DNA of 64,000 bases, taken from positions 922,156 to 986,155 of the forward strand of contig CP097967.1 in assembly GCA_023703535.1 (NCBI GenBank), read 5' to 3'. A program made the position numbers and the translations under genes. Source of the DNA: SAR86 cluster bacterium. Lineage in GTDB: Bacteria; Pseudomonadota; Gammaproteobacteria; Magnimaribacterales; TMED112. The notes under the pieces are model-generated. The model saw only the letters and a program-made list of their open reading frames with translations, was not told where the DNA came from and ran no database searches. Positions 36,616-45,905 of the stretch are shown in pieces (the first letter of the stretch is position 1; each line of letters opens with the position of its first letter).

Positions 36616-39600
36616 TTAATTTGATGGATCAACAGCCCAATTTGCAGTCCAATCTGCACTTGATCCCGAACATGCACCAATGTGCGAAGTAGCATCAAAG
36701 AAACTATCAGCAGATAGATCGTCAGCTACAACTGCGTTCTCATTCGCGCCATTACAATAACCTGTCAAAGAATTAGTACCTGCTGCAGATCCATTCTTTG
36801 TCATCATTGTTTCGGTTTGAGCTATTGTTGGTCCACTTCCATCTTCAGTTGTAAGTGTTAAAGATGAACACGACCAGAATGCTTTCTTAAAGCTGAGATA
36901 GTCTTCACCTGTACCATCGCCATTAAAGTCATATGTTGTGTCATCATCAACATCCAAACAACCATGCGGATCTAAAGCAACAACCATGTTGTTACCATCA
37001 AAACCAGTTCCCTCTCTAAGGAGAATAGCGGTCCCTGTTTTGTCATTAGTTGCCAAGGTATCGCCAACAATGGTTAAGTTTGCAAATTTTGGATATGAAA
37101 ACAACAATGGTGCTCCAAAAGAGTTTGTTGCACCTCTATCCATATCACTTCCATAGTTATCTGCTTCTATAGACCTGTCGATAGAATAGGTCTGATTAGT
37201 AGAGTCATATCTCTGCCAAATAATAGCATGTTGAACTTTTCCTCTCCAACCATCTGTCCAGTCAATAGAATCATCAGAAGCTCCAACTACAAATAAATGT
37301 TTTGCGTTTACTGAGCCACCAAAGAACTCAATACCATCGTCAGATGTATTCATAGTCTGGATATAATCAAGTTCAGTCTTGTTGCCAACTGCTTGAAAAG
37401 CAATACCATTTAATTCATCCTCGGCATTGAATTTTCTTCCAGCATATTTAACAACTGTATAGAACATATTGCCGCTGTTATCAGCATCATTTGTACCACC
37501 ATATGTTCCTGAAGCACCTTCTCCAGAAGCAGTGCACGCAGCAGAACCTAAGTCAGCAAAATTACATTTATTTTGATAAGCAAGTCCATTAAAGACTAAC
37601 CCACCCCAATCAGCAGTAATGTTATCGTTTAAAGTTGAGCTATCACTTGAACCAGAAGTTCTTACCTCTCTGCTTGTAGTAAATGTTACAGGAGCACCTG
37701 GAGCACCATTTGCAAGCATTTTTGAATATACAGGCACAATGACATAATCAAGATCTGTAGATGCACCTTCACCAGCAACAGAATCACTGTAAATTGTTAC
37801 ACCTGGATCTATTTGTAGATACTGTGCGCCAGCATCTGTTCCGTCACCAACAACTAGCTTACCTTTCATAACATACGGCAAACCACCACCGATAAGCCTA
37901 ATATTTTTATCAGCAAGATTAGAAGCAACAAGTTCACAGGCTGCTCCGCCGCCGTCTTTCATAGTTGTTAAGGCAGTGCCATACGGACAGTAACTGTTCA
38001 TGTTTTTAATATGAAGACCAAAAGTCCAACCTTTAGTCCAGTCGTCTGCATCGCTTTTTACACCACCAATAAAATCTGTGCTTTCCAAATTAGCATCATA
38101 GTTATTAGCATTTCTTATGGAGTCAGCATAATAAGAATTAACTAACGGATGTGATAGGTAAGCAGCATTTCTTGCGGAACCATGTAACCCTGTAGCCGCG
38201 AATTGAACTACGGGCTGTGCCAGTAACACTGCTCCTGCATCAAAAACATCAGCACCGGTATCGTTGCTTGAAGGATCAAAGAATCCAGGTGATGCAGCCA
38301 TATCACCACATTTCACTGAATCAAAGATAGAACCTTCAAATCTGATTCCATTCATAGATGATTCTGCATGCTTATAAGTTTCATTATCATCAATATCTAG
38401 ACAATAGCTTGAATCATCAGGATTTCCCGCAATTATTGAGTTAAGAATATATGCTCCTGTACCTTCTCTAAGGAGCAATGTATCTCCACCATAATCTTGA
38501 ACAAAAGTTACATTAGACATTTTAGGGAAAGATCTTGGAGCTCTGTCCATATCACTTCCAAGATTATCAGCCTCAATTACATTATCTTTTGACCTTGCAG
38601 CATCTGTTGCTGGGAAAAGTGTTTGAACTACAACTCCATATTGTGCAAAACCTCTCCAACCATCTGTCCAGTCTACAGAGTCATCAGAGGCACCTGTTAC
38701 AACGAAGTGTTTTATACCTACTGTTCCACCAAAGAACTCAATACCATCATCGGAACCATTATGGACTTGTATATAATCAACTTCTGTTCCTGAACCTACT
38801 GCTTGGAAAGCAACTCCATTCAATTCATCTTCATTAGTAAACTTATAACCAGCATACTTAACTTGGAAGTACTTCATACTACCTGAGTTATCTGCATCAT
38901 CAGTGCCACCGTAATAACCAGATGCACCTTCACCAGAAGCTGTACAAGCTGCTGTTCCTAAATCTGCAACATTACAATTATTTTGAGTAGCTAATCCAGA
39001 AATAACTAAACCACCCCATTGTGCTTCAGCACCATCAGTGACTTCTCCGGTAAGGTCACTTGCTCCTGTCATGACTACAGGCGCGTTAGCTGAACCAGAA
39101 ACATTTAATTTGGATCCAGGTTTAACTACAAGATAATCTACATCAGAATCTGATACAGAACTGCCCAACGAAGCAACCCATGCAGTTGCATTTGTATAAC
39201 CTGCACCAGCAGTACCAACAATTGTTGTACCAGCTGAGATATTTAATACTCCATCCGCACCAGCATCTGTACCATCTGCATTTATACCATTACCAACAAA
39301 AACTGCACCGTTCAAAGCGTATATTGCTGAGTTATCCAAACTAACATCACCCGTGATAGGTGCTGTTTCAGGGAAAGTTAAAAGACATACTGATTTCGAT
39401 GCACCATCTAAATCAACAGTATCTACTCCACTATCTTCACCAACTGGACAATCAGGAGCAGGCGTAGGAGCCGGCGTAGGAGCAGGCGTAGGAGCAGGCG
39501 TAGGAGCTGGCGTAGGAGCAGGCGTAGGAGCAGGAGCTGGGCTATCTGATCCACCACCACCACAGGCAGCAACGAATAATGTTGTCAAAATAATGACAAT

Positions 39601-39621
39601 AGGATTAAGAAATCTTTTCAT
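36616..39621 (-). CDS. Large duplicated beta-helix-like surface lipoprotein
   Basis: The 1001-residue protein has the lipobox LFVAAC with Cys20, a GGGGSD linker and a (PAPT)n stretch at residues ~28-56. The body contains two related halves at about residues 190-440 and 660-910. Each has GLxxQNxC-xADLG-AACTASGEGASG, then DELNG-AFQAVG, SDDGIEFFGG, GASDDS-DWTDGWRG, GSDMDR and LLREGTG. Recurring short Gly/Asp-rich turns suggest a right-handed beta-helix. Base composition is visibly richer in G+C than its neighbours. It probably binds a ligand for the receptor encoded downstream (inference). A GGAG Shine-Dalgarno precedes the ATG. Confidence 0.75.
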   Translation of the reverse strand: MKRFLNPIVIILTTLFVAACGGGGSDSPAPAPTPAPTPAPTPAPTPAPTPAPTPAPDCPVGEDSGVDTVDLDGASKSVCLLTFPETAPITGDVSLDNSAIYALNGAVFVGNGINADGTDAGADGVLNISAGTTIVGTAGAGYTNATAWVASLGSSVSDSDVDYLVVKPGSKLNVSGSANAPVVMTGASDLTGEVTDGAEAQWGGLVISGLATQNNCNVADLGTAACTASGEGASGYYGGTDDADNSGSMKYFQVKYAGYKFTNEDELNGVAFQAVGSGTEVDYIQVHNGSDDGIEFFGGTVGIKHFVVTGASDDSVDWTDGWRGFAQYGVVVQTLFPATDAARSKDNVIEADNLGSDMDRAPRSFPKMSNVTFVQDYGGDTLLLREGTGAYILNSIIAGNPDDSSYCLDIDDNETYKHAESSMNGIRFEGSIFDSVKCGDMAASPGFFDPSSNDTGADVFDAGAVLLAQPVVQFAATGLHGSARNAAYLSHPLVNSYYADSIRNANNYDANLESTDFIGGVKSDADDWTKGWTFGLHIKNMNSYCPYGTALTTMKDGGGAACELVASNLADKNIRLIGGGLPYVMKGKLVVGDGTDAGAQYLQIDPGVTIYSDSVAGEGASTDLDYVIVPVYSKMLANGAPGAPVTFTTSREVRTSGSSDSSTLNDNITADWGGLVFNGLAYQNKCNFADLGSAACTASGEGASGTYGGTNDADNSGNMFYTVVKYAGRKFNAEDELNGIAFQAVGNKTELDYIQTMNTSDDGIEFFGGSVNAKHLFVVGASDDSIDWTDGWRGKVQHAIIWQRYDSTNQTYSIDRSIEADNYGSDMDRGATNSFGAPLLFSYPKFANLTIVGDTLATNDKTGTAILLREGTGFDGNNMVVALDPHGCLDVDDDTTYDFNGDGTGEDYLSFKKAFWSCSSLTLTTEDGSGPTIAQTETMMTKNGSAAGTNSLTGYCNGANENAVVADDLSADSFFDATSHIGACSGSSADWTANWAVDPSN
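39457..39540 (-). repeat. 12-bp tandem repeat coding for PAPT linker
   Basis: Seven consecutive 12-bp units of the type AGCAGGCGTAGG (plus-strand reading) occur, with single-base variants in units 2 and 5 and a degenerate last unit. Each encodes four residues of the Pro-Ala-Pro-Thr linker behind the lipobox. The copy number is likely to vary between strains. Confidence 0.9.
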
Positions 39622-39712
39622 AAAATCTCCAAAAAGTTACTTCTTGAATTTATTTATTTTGTGTTGCAAAAAAGTTAAAAAATGAAACAATTTTGAAAAA
39701 TTTGATATGTGA

Positions 39713-39730
39713 ATGTGAACAATGTGACAG
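39713..39730 (-). promoter_or_regulatory. Weak candidate Pho box upstream of lipoprotein gene
   Basis: The minus strand reads CTGTCACATTGTTCACAT about 100 bases before the lipoprotein ATG. The first half fits the E. coli PhoB repeat CTGTCAT at six of seven positions, with the right 4-base spacer, but the second half fits poorly. A further TCACAT follows. Only suggestive. Confidence 0.2.
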
Positions 39731-39741
39731 GCTGGTAAAAA

Positions 39742-40896
39742 TTAATTCACACAAGAAAAATGCATGACATTATTTTGTTCTAATCTTTTTATTAGTTTAA
39801 ATCCAAATGCTGGAGCAGTCGTATATATTCCTCCCTCAAGATTTGAACAATCATTTAATAAACAAAGTGCTGATTCTGTTATCATTTTTGAAGTAGAAGA
39901 ATAACCAGGATCGCCCTGACCTTTGACTGATACTTTTAATTTAATTTCATTATCTTTAAGGCCTAGAAATAACATCTCATAATATCCTGCATCTCTTACT
40001 TCTTTTGAAGGTCCCTCTCCAGGCTTTGGCGCATTACCAAGAGGGTTATGTGAGGCTATAGCTTTAGCAACTTTTTCACCTTCATCACCCTTGCCTGCTG
40101 GAATCATTTCTTCATAAATAAACTCTTCGCCATATGGGAAATTCAACATTAAATTTGATCTATGCACATTTTTAGTATTTATGGGAGCCATAAAAAAAGG
40201 AGCGACCCATTCTTTTGTAATCTCATCAAAGTAAGGTTTATTTCCATGTGGTTGATCAGCACCTTTAAATCCCTCACATAATGCAAAAGGGTTTATCAAT
40301 ACTTGAAATAAATCAGGATTTGTCTTCAATTTAGACATTGTTGCTTTTAAAGAAGCTAATGTACCTCCTGAAAATTCTCCTTTGAGAGATACGACTCTAC
40401 ATTTGATCTCTTTCAAGCTTTCACCAAACTTTTCTTGAGCTAGATTTTGCATGTAAAAAACGCCTAAATCCGATGGAATGGAATCATAGCCGCAGCTGTG
40501 TACTATTCTTGAGCCACTTTTTTTAGTTTCAGGAATAAATTTCTGCATTTCATACATCCATCCAGGCTCACCGCATAGATCGACATAATCCACGCCGAGT
40601 TTAGCGCACATTTCAATTAATAAATTTCCATACAACTGGTAGGGTCCAACAGTTGTAATAACTAATTTAGTTTTAGACAAAGCATTTTGAATATCATTTT
40701 GTGATTCTGAATCAATAATTAATATTGGTGCATCGCAAGATAACTGTTCTTTAACTGCTTCAAGTTTTTCTTTATTTCTCCCTGCTAAAGCCCAGCTTAT
40801 AGTACCCTTATAATTATTATCTAAATATTCCACAACTAGCTTTCCTGTAAAACTGGTTGCGCCAAAAACAATTAAGTCAAAATCTTTGCTACTCAT
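39742..40896 (-). CDS. Saccharopine dehydrogenase-like oxidoreductase (trans-acting enoyl reductase type)
   Basis: The 384-residue protein opens with a Rossmann fold, DLIVFGATSFTGKLVVEYL, followed by WALAGRNKEKLE and LVITTVGPYQLYGNLL. Then come DYVDLCGEPGWM and SGSRIVHSCGYDSIPSDLG, blocks typical of the saccharopine-dehydrogenase-like family that includes trans-acting enoyl reductases. The substrate is unknown; lipids are likely for this subgroup. It follows tyrS by one base on the same strand. Confidence 0.8.
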   Translation of the reverse strand: MSSKDFDLIVFGATSFTGKLVVEYLDNNYKGTISWALAGRNKEKLEAVKEQLSCDAPILIIDSESQNDIQNALSKTKLVITTVGPYQLYGNLLIEMCAKLGVDYVDLCGEPGWMYEMQKFIPETKKSGSRIVHSCGYDSIPSDLGVFYMQNLAQEKFGESLKEIKCRVVSLKGEFSGGTLASLKATMSKLKTNPDLFQVLINPFALCEGFKGADQPHGNKPYFDEITKEWVAPFFMAPINTKNVHRSNLMLNFPYGEEFIYEEMIPAGKGDEGEKVAKAIASHNPLGNAPKPGEGPSKEVRDAGYYEMLFLGLKDNEIKLKVSVKGQGDPGYSSTSKMITESALCLLNDCSNLEGGIYTTAPAFGFKLIKRLEQNNVMHFSCVN

Positions 40897-40897
40897 A

Positions 40898-42100
40898 TCA
40901 ATGGTTTTTTAAAGTTAAATATATAAATTTTTTCTTTCCTATTTGAACTAATTTTTTTTCATCTAAACCAAAATCATAATCTTTCGATTCAACTTTCTGC
41001 TGATCAATTTTTACTGCTCCTTGATTTATTAATCTTAAAGCCTCAGATGTGCTTGATACCATATCAATATCTTTGAGAATATTTGCTAGTGGAATAGCCT
41101 CTTTAGTCTTAAGAATTTTCTCTGGAATATTATCTGGTATTTCATTTTTTGAAAATTTCTTAAAAAAGTTTTCCTTTGCATTCTGGGCACTCTCTTCACT
41201 TGAAAATCTCTCTGTGAGTTCAAGAGCAAGAAGAATTTTTATGTCTCTTGGATTATCGCCTTTAGAGATTGCTTTTTTTAGAGCAGATATTTCATCTAAA
41301 GGTTTTAAGCTAAGGAGATCAAACCACTTAAACATTATCTCATCTGGAATTGACATTGTTTTGCCAAAAATTTCATCAGGATCTTCAGTAATACCAATGT
41401 AATTATCTTCACTTTTTGACATTTTCTTTACTCCATCTAAGCCCTCAAGTAACGGTAAGGTAATTACAGTTTGAGGCTCTTGTTGTGCATTTTTTTGTAA
41501 GTCTCTTCCTACTAAAAGATTAAATTTTTGATCAGTTCCACCTAGTTCTACATCAGTTTTTAAAAAAACAGAATCATATCCTTGCATTAGAGGATACAGA
41601 AATTCATGTATTGATATTGGCTGATTATTTTTATAACGTTTTGAAAAGTCATCTCTTTCAATCATCCTTGCAACAGTTGACTGTGCTGCGAGAGTTATCA
41701 TCTCAGTAGCAGTGAGTTTATTACCCCAACGTGAATTAAAATCAACAATTGTTTTTTTGTCATCTAAAACTTTAAATACCTGAGATTTATAAGTTTCTGC
41801 ATTATTTTTTATTTCTTTTTCTGATAATGGGGGTCTAGTTTTATTCTTACCACTTGGATCGCCAATTTTTCCAGTAAAATCACCAATTAAAAAAACTACA
41901 TTATGACCGAGGTCTTGAAATTGCCTCATTTTTCTAAGAATTACAGTATGTCCCAAATGCAAATCAGGTGCAGTGGGATCAAAACCAACTTTAATATTAA
42001 GTTTTTTTCCTTTCTTTAATTTTGCTATTAATTCTTTTTCACCAATAATCTCATCGATGCCTTGTTTAATAATTTGAAGTTGTTCTTTGTAATTATTCAT
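40898..42100 (-). CDS. tyrS: Tyrosyl-tRNA synthetase
   Basis: Class I synthetase with the HIGH-type motif [10 protein letters not shown] near residue 46, [16 protein letters not shown], the KMSKS motif as [14 protein letters not shown] near residue 230, and a C-terminal S4 RNA-binding domain ([18 protein letters not shown]). At 400 residues it is the TyrZ/TyrS type common in gammaproteobacteria next to mepM and anmK. It is divergent from the M23 peptidase gene across 26 bases. Confidence 0.93.
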   Translation of the reverse strand: MNNYKEQLQIIKQGIDEIIGEKELIAKLKKGKKLNIKVGFDPTAPDLHLGHTVILRKMRQFQDLGHNVVFLIGDFTGKIGDPSGKNKTRPPLSEKEIKNNAETYKSQVFKVLDDKKTIVDFNSRWGNKLTATEMITLAAQSTVARMIERDDFSKRYKNNQPISIHEFLYPLMQGYDSVFLKTDVELGGTDQKFNLLVGRDLQKNAQQEPQTVITLPLLEGLDGVKKMSKSEDNYIGITEDPDEIFGKTMSIPDEIMFKWFDLLSLKPLDEISALKKAISKGDNPRDIKILLALELTERFSSEESAQNAKENFFKKFSKNEIPDNIPEKILKTKEAIPLANILKDIDMVSSTSEALRLINQGAVKIDQQKVESKDYDFGLDEKKLVQIGKKKFIYLTLKNH

Positions 42101-42126
42101 AGTGCTTTATATATAATATCAACATC

Positions 42127-43356
42127 ATGAATATTGATTATCGCTTAAAGTTTGCTTTGTTTCTAATTTTGGCAGCAATTGTTTTTTTTATGTTCAAAGC
42201 AAACAACATTTTTGAAAACAAAATTGTTACCCACCAAAGCAAGAGTATAACTTTCAATGATGATACAAAGCCGATTCAAATAGGTTCTACTGACGAGACA
42301 ACTTATATAATTAAAAAGGGAGATACTTTTTACTCACTCTTAAAACAATTAAAAATTAATCCCTTGCTAATAAATAAAATCGTAAACGATGAGAACTTAA
42401 ATTCTTTTAAAACTCTTTTGCCAGGCAATGAAATAATATTTTCAAATATCGGTAAAAAAATATTCTTGAAAAAATTTGATGGAAAATCCGCAGTAGATCT
42501 AATGGAGATTTCTGGAGATAGATTTAAATTAAAAAAATTAACAAACCTCAATTCTTACGTTGCTTTTAAAGAATACAAAATTGAACGATCATTGTATGAA
42601 TCTGCTTTAAAGGCTGAGGTTCCAAATAATATTATTGATGAATTAATGATAGTTTTTGGATGGGATATAGATTTTGTATTCGATGTAAGGGTTGGTGACA
42701 AAGTTAAGGTTTTATATACAGAATTTTATCTTGAGGGAAGACTTCTTGGGAATTCAGATATTTTAGCTGCGACATTTATAAATAATGGAAAAGAATTCTC
42801 TGTTTTTAGATTTTCCCAACAAGGGGTAAAGGACTACTTCTCTGCGGATGGTAAAAGTGTAAAGAAATCTTTCTTGAAAACTCCTATTGAATTTGCCGCT
42901 ATTACATCGCCTTACAATTTAAAAAGGAAACATCCAATCTTGAATACTATAAGACCACACACTGGAACAGATTACAGAGGAAAAACTGGGACTCCAGTAA
43001 AAGTTACAGGAGATGGGATTGTAGTCAGAGCAAACTTTTCAAACTCGTATGGAAATATTATCGATGTAAAACACTTCAATAAATATTTAACAAGATATGC
43101 ACATTTAAATAATTTTGAAAGAAGTATTAAAGTTGGATCGAGAGTGAAACAGGGACAAGTAATTGGTTATGTAGGTTCTACTGGATTAGCAACTGGACCA
43201 CATTTACATTATGAATTTCGAATTAATGGGAAACATACTAATCCAGTAAATGTATCTATGCCCGATGCTCAACCTATAAACCAATATAATAAAGCTGCAT
43301 TTAATAAAGTAACTAAGGAGAGAGTAGGTTTAATAAATAATCTTTCATCAATCTAA
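42127..43356 (+). CDS. M23 peptidoglycan endopeptidase (MepM-like)
   Basis: The 409-residue protein has an N-terminal membrane helix (FALFLILAAIVFFMFKA), a LysM/OapA-like domain (YIIKKGDTFYSLLKQLKINP), a linker domain, and a C-terminal lysostaphin-type M23 domain. The zinc ligands lie in HTGTDYRG and GPHLHYEF, and all are kept, so it is probably active. It cleaves peptide cross-links to allow wall growth. Its stop overlaps the anmK ATG by one base. Confidence 0.9.
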   Translation: MNIDYRLKFALFLILAAIVFFMFKANNIFENKIVTHQSKSITFNDDTKPIQIGSTDETTYIIKKGDTFYSLLKQLKINPLLINKIVNDENLNSFKTLLPGNEIIFSNIGKKIFLKKFDGKSAVDLMEISGDRFKLKKLTNLNSYVAFKEYKIERSLYESALKAEVPNNIIDELMIVFGWDIDFVFDVRVGDKVKVLYTEFYLEGRLLGNSDILAATFINNGKEFSVFRFSQQGVKDYFSADGKSVKKSFLKTPIEFAAITSPYNLKRKHPILNTIRPHTGTDYRGKTGTPVKVTGDGIVVRANFSNSYGNIIDVKHFNKYLTRYAHLNNFERSIKVGSRVKQGQVIGYVGSTGLATGPHLHYEFRINGKHTNPVNVSMPDAQPINQYNKAAFNKVTKERVGLINNLSSI

Positions 43357-44348
43357 TGGGAAATAATTCAGCCTTCATTGGAATAATGTCTGGCACAAGC
43401 AAGGATGCTTTAGATGGTGGGCTCTATGTTTTTGAAGAAAGTAAAAAATCGTTCAAATTTCATCAATTGCAAACCATAAATTTTTCAAAACAGTACAAAA
43501 ATTTTCAAAGTACTGAATTAATAAATGAGGAAATAACAAATAAATCGATTGAACTTGTTAAGAAAATACTTGAACAAGTTAAAGATACCCCAAGTGGGAT
43601 TGCTTTCAGTGGACAAACAATTAAACATACAGATTCAGAAAGTATACAAGCTGGAAACCCACAATTAATTGCAGACTCTACTGGAATAAAAGTTTATTCA
43701 GATTTTAGGAATTGGGATATCAAAAATGGTGGAAAAGGAGCACCATTAATACCTGCTTTTCATGAGTTTTTATTTTCAGAAGGTTCTGAGACAAAGCTTA
43801 TTATCAATATTGGTGGAATTGCAAATGGCACACATCTTTCAGATACAGGTATTAATATTGCTTCAGATATAGGGCCGGGAAATTGTTTATTAGATTATGC
43901 AGCATCTAAAATTGTAAATATTGATTTCGATAAAGACGGTAAAATTGCATCAAGAGGAAAAATTAACAAAAAATTATTTGAGGAATTGATCAATAATTTT
44001 CCTGAAAATATCTATCCCAGGGCAGATGATCTAAAGGTCTACACAGAATATTTTTTTAAAAATTTTGAAAGTTTTAAGAAATTACCTTTAAACGATCTCT
44101 TTAGAACACTTACAGAAGTAACTGCTGAAATGATATTTAAATTCTTTGTATTTTGTGAAAGGCCAGAAAAAGTAATCTTTCATGGTGGAGGAACTTCAAA
44201 CAGTTTTCTTATGGAAAGAATAGAAAAGAAAATTGAAAAGAAGTTGCATACAACTGATGATTTTGGAGTGCCTTCAAAATATGTTGAATCGGCTGGTTTT
44301 GCCTACTTAGCTTATAAGAAAAGATCTGAAATTTTTTTTCCTAAATAG
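43356..44348 (+). CDS. anmK: Anhydro-N-acetylmuramic acid kinase
   Basis: It phosphorylates and opens 1,6-anhydroMurNAc in cell-wall recycling. The family blocks are FIGIMSGTSKDALDGGLY at the start, IAFSGQTIKHT, GAPLIPAFHEFLF, LIINIGGIANGT, SDIGPGNCLLDYAA and VIFHGGGTSNSFLMER. At 330 residues it is slightly shorter than the usual ~370. It is coupled to the M23 endopeptidase gene, an arrangement also found in Pseudomonas. It converges on erpA with an 8-base overlap. Confidence 0.93.
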   Translation: MGNNSAFIGIMSGTSKDALDGGLYVFEESKKSFKFHQLQTINFSKQYKNFQSTELINEEITNKSIELVKKILEQVKDTPSGIAFSGQTIKHTDSESIQAGNPQLIADSTGIKVYSDFRNWDIKNGGKGAPLIPAFHEFLFSEGSETKLIINIGGIANGTHLSDTGINIASDIGPGNCLLDYAASKIVNIDFDKDGKIASRGKINKKLFEELINNFPENIYPRADDLKVYTEYFFKNFESFKKLPLNDLFRTLTEVTAEMIFKFFVFCERPEKVIFHGGGTSNSFLMERIEKKIEKKLHTTDDFGVPSKYVESAGFAYLAYKKRSEIFFPK

Positions 44349-44688
44349 AGAAAGACGCCCCACATCCACAGGTTGACTTAGCGTTTGGATTTTCCACGGT
44401 AAATTTCGCACCCATTAAGTCTTCTTTATAATCAACTACAGAGCCAGCAATATATGGATATGAAAGCTCATCAAGAAGAATTGAAAGCTCATTATCAAAT
44501 TTTAAGATGTGATCTTCATCCTTATCTAAATCATCAAATTTAAAACCGTATTGAAATCCCGAACAACCTCCCCCAGTAACATACACTCTGAAGAGTCTCT
44601 TATCTTCATTTGATTGAAGACTTAAGATTTTCTTCTTAGCACTGTCCGATAGTGCAAATGGTGTTGCTTTATTTGATTTTACTTCCAT
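44341..44688 (-). CDS. erpA: Iron-sulphur cluster insertion protein (A-type carrier)
   Basis: The 115-residue protein has the three cluster-binding Cys residues of A-type carriers: one in VTGGGCSGFQYGF and two in STCGCGASFSI at the C-terminus. The C-terminus and the GAKFTVENPNA block fit ErpA better than IscA. It delivers Fe-S clusters to apo-enzymes. It is divergent from hemG across 63 bases. Confidence 0.9.
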   Translation of the reverse strand: MEVKSNKATPFALSDSAKKKILSLQSNEDKRLFRVYVTGGGCSGFQYGFKFDDLDKDEDHILKFDNELSILLDELSYPYIAGSVVDYKEDLMGAKFTVENPNAKSTCGCGASFSI

Positions 44689-44751
44689 AAATTAATATTA
44701 ACTCAGCACAATTCTAACAAAAAATGTTAATGAACTATAATTCAGGAAGAC

Positions 44752-45273
44752 ATGTCAAAAAAAATACTTTTAATACACTCTAGTGTTGATGGTCATACAG
44801 TCAAAATTCTTGACAAAATATCCTCTCTGATTGGAGAAAAAAGAAGTGTAACCAAAAAATGCATTTCAGAAGTGAGTAAAGACTTAATTAAACAAAGTGA
44901 TTCTATAGTTATAGGAGCTAGCATAAGGTATGGAGACCATCGAAAAAATCTTTACGAGTTTGTCGATCAAAATAAGGACCTGCTTGATGAAAAAGATAAT
45001 GCATTTTTCAGTGTGAATGCAGTCGCGAGAAAGGAAGATAAGAATACCGCAAACACAAATCCTTACATTACAAAATTTTTACGTAAATCTAAGTGGAGAC
45101 CAAAAAAAATTGAGGTATTTGCAGGCAAAATTGATTATCCAAAATACAACGCCTTCGATAAGTACATGATTAGATTTATTATGTGGATTACGAGTGGCCC
45201 TACAAATATGAATGAAAGTTATGAGTTTACAAACTGGAATCAGGTTAAAAAATTTGCACAAGAGATTAGTTGA
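44752..45273 (+). CDS. hemG: Menaquinone-type protoporphyrinogen IX dehydrogenase (flavodoxin-like)
   Basis: The 173-residue flavodoxin-fold protein has the FMN phosphate loop IHSSVDGHTVKI and IVIGASIRYGDHRKNL, then FFSVNAVARKEDKNT and KIEVFAGKIDYPKY, as in E. coli HemG. It oxidises protoporphyrinogen IX to protoporphyrin IX. The C-terminal MIRFIMWITSGPTN is the family's membrane-touching part. thiE and hemL follow in the same direction. Confidence 0.9.
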   Translation: MSKKILLIHSSVDGHTVKILDKISSLIGEKRSVTKKCISEVSKDLIKQSDSIVIGASIRYGDHRKNLYEFVDQNKDLLDEKDNAFFSVNAVARKEDKNTANTNPYITKFLRKSKWRPKKIEVFAGKIDYPKYNAFDKYMIRFIMWITSGPTNMNESYEFTNWNQVKKFAQEIS

Positions 45274-45275
45274 AA

Positions 45276-45905
45276 ATGTTAAAAAATATTCAATCTGGTA
45301 TATACGCAATAACCCCTACATCGCTTAGAGCCGATGAGCTTTTAAATGCTGTAGAAGACACGCTGTCATCTGGCATTGAAATTATACAATACCGCTTTGA
45401 TGATTGTATAAATTTTGATGAGCGATTAAAAACTGCCACAAAATTAAAAAAAATATGCTTAGATAATAATGCCTGCTTCATTATCAATAATGACTACTTG
45501 CTTGCAGAATATTTAGGTACAGGATTACATATAGGACCAGATCTTGAAGATTTAAGTTTTCTGCTTACCAGCGAAAATATCGAATTCACCGGCCTTAGCT
45601 GTAAGTCAAATATTTCAGCTCAAAAAAACGATTCAAATAATATCTTCTCTTATTATTCTTTTGGTCCTGCTTTTTTCTCACAAACAAAAAAGAGTGAAAG
45701 AGGTGAGATTGATTTAAAATATGTATCAGAAAATATGGATGAAAACTCAATAAATGTTGCTATTGGAGGAATCAATAATACAAATCTCTCTCAAATTAAG
45801 AAAGGTGGTTTTCAAATGGCTGCAATTTGTGAAGGCATTTACTCAGATAAATCAGATATTAAGGAAAGAAGTAAACAATTATTAGAAATTTGGAATGAAA
45901 ACTAA
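45276..45905 (+). CDS. thiE: Thiamine-phosphate synthase-like protein
   Basis: The ~209-residue TIM-barrel protein has IYAITPTSLRADELL, GIEIIQYRFDD, CFIINNDYLLAEYLGTGLHI, GPAFFSQTKK and VAIGGINNTNLSQIKKGG. These match ThiE landmarks (QxR, NDxxxA, GPxxxTxTK, GGI), though the usual Lys of QLREK is not present, so activity is a little uncertain. A TTG at 45270 is possible; I use the ATG two codons later. Its end overlaps hemL by 11 bases. Confidence 0.8.
   Translation: MLKNIQSGIYAITPTSLRADELLNAVEDTLSSGIEIIQYRFDDCINFDERLKTATKLKKICLDNNACFIINNDYLLAEYLGTGLHIGPDLEDLSFLLTSENIEFTGLSCKSNISAQKNDSNNIFSYYSFGPAFFSQTKKSERGEIDLKYVSENMDENSINVAIGGINNTNLSQIKKGGFQMAAICEGIYSDKSDIKERSKQLLEIWNEN

Noticed and set aside
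38535-38837. Plus-strand frame of 100 codons inside the lipoprotein gene
   Set aside because: Antisense shadow with low-complexity Leu/His/Gln content.
39353-39685. Plus-strand frame with GVGAGVGAG repeats
   Set aside because: It is the antisense image of the 12-bp linker repeat in the lipoprotein gene.
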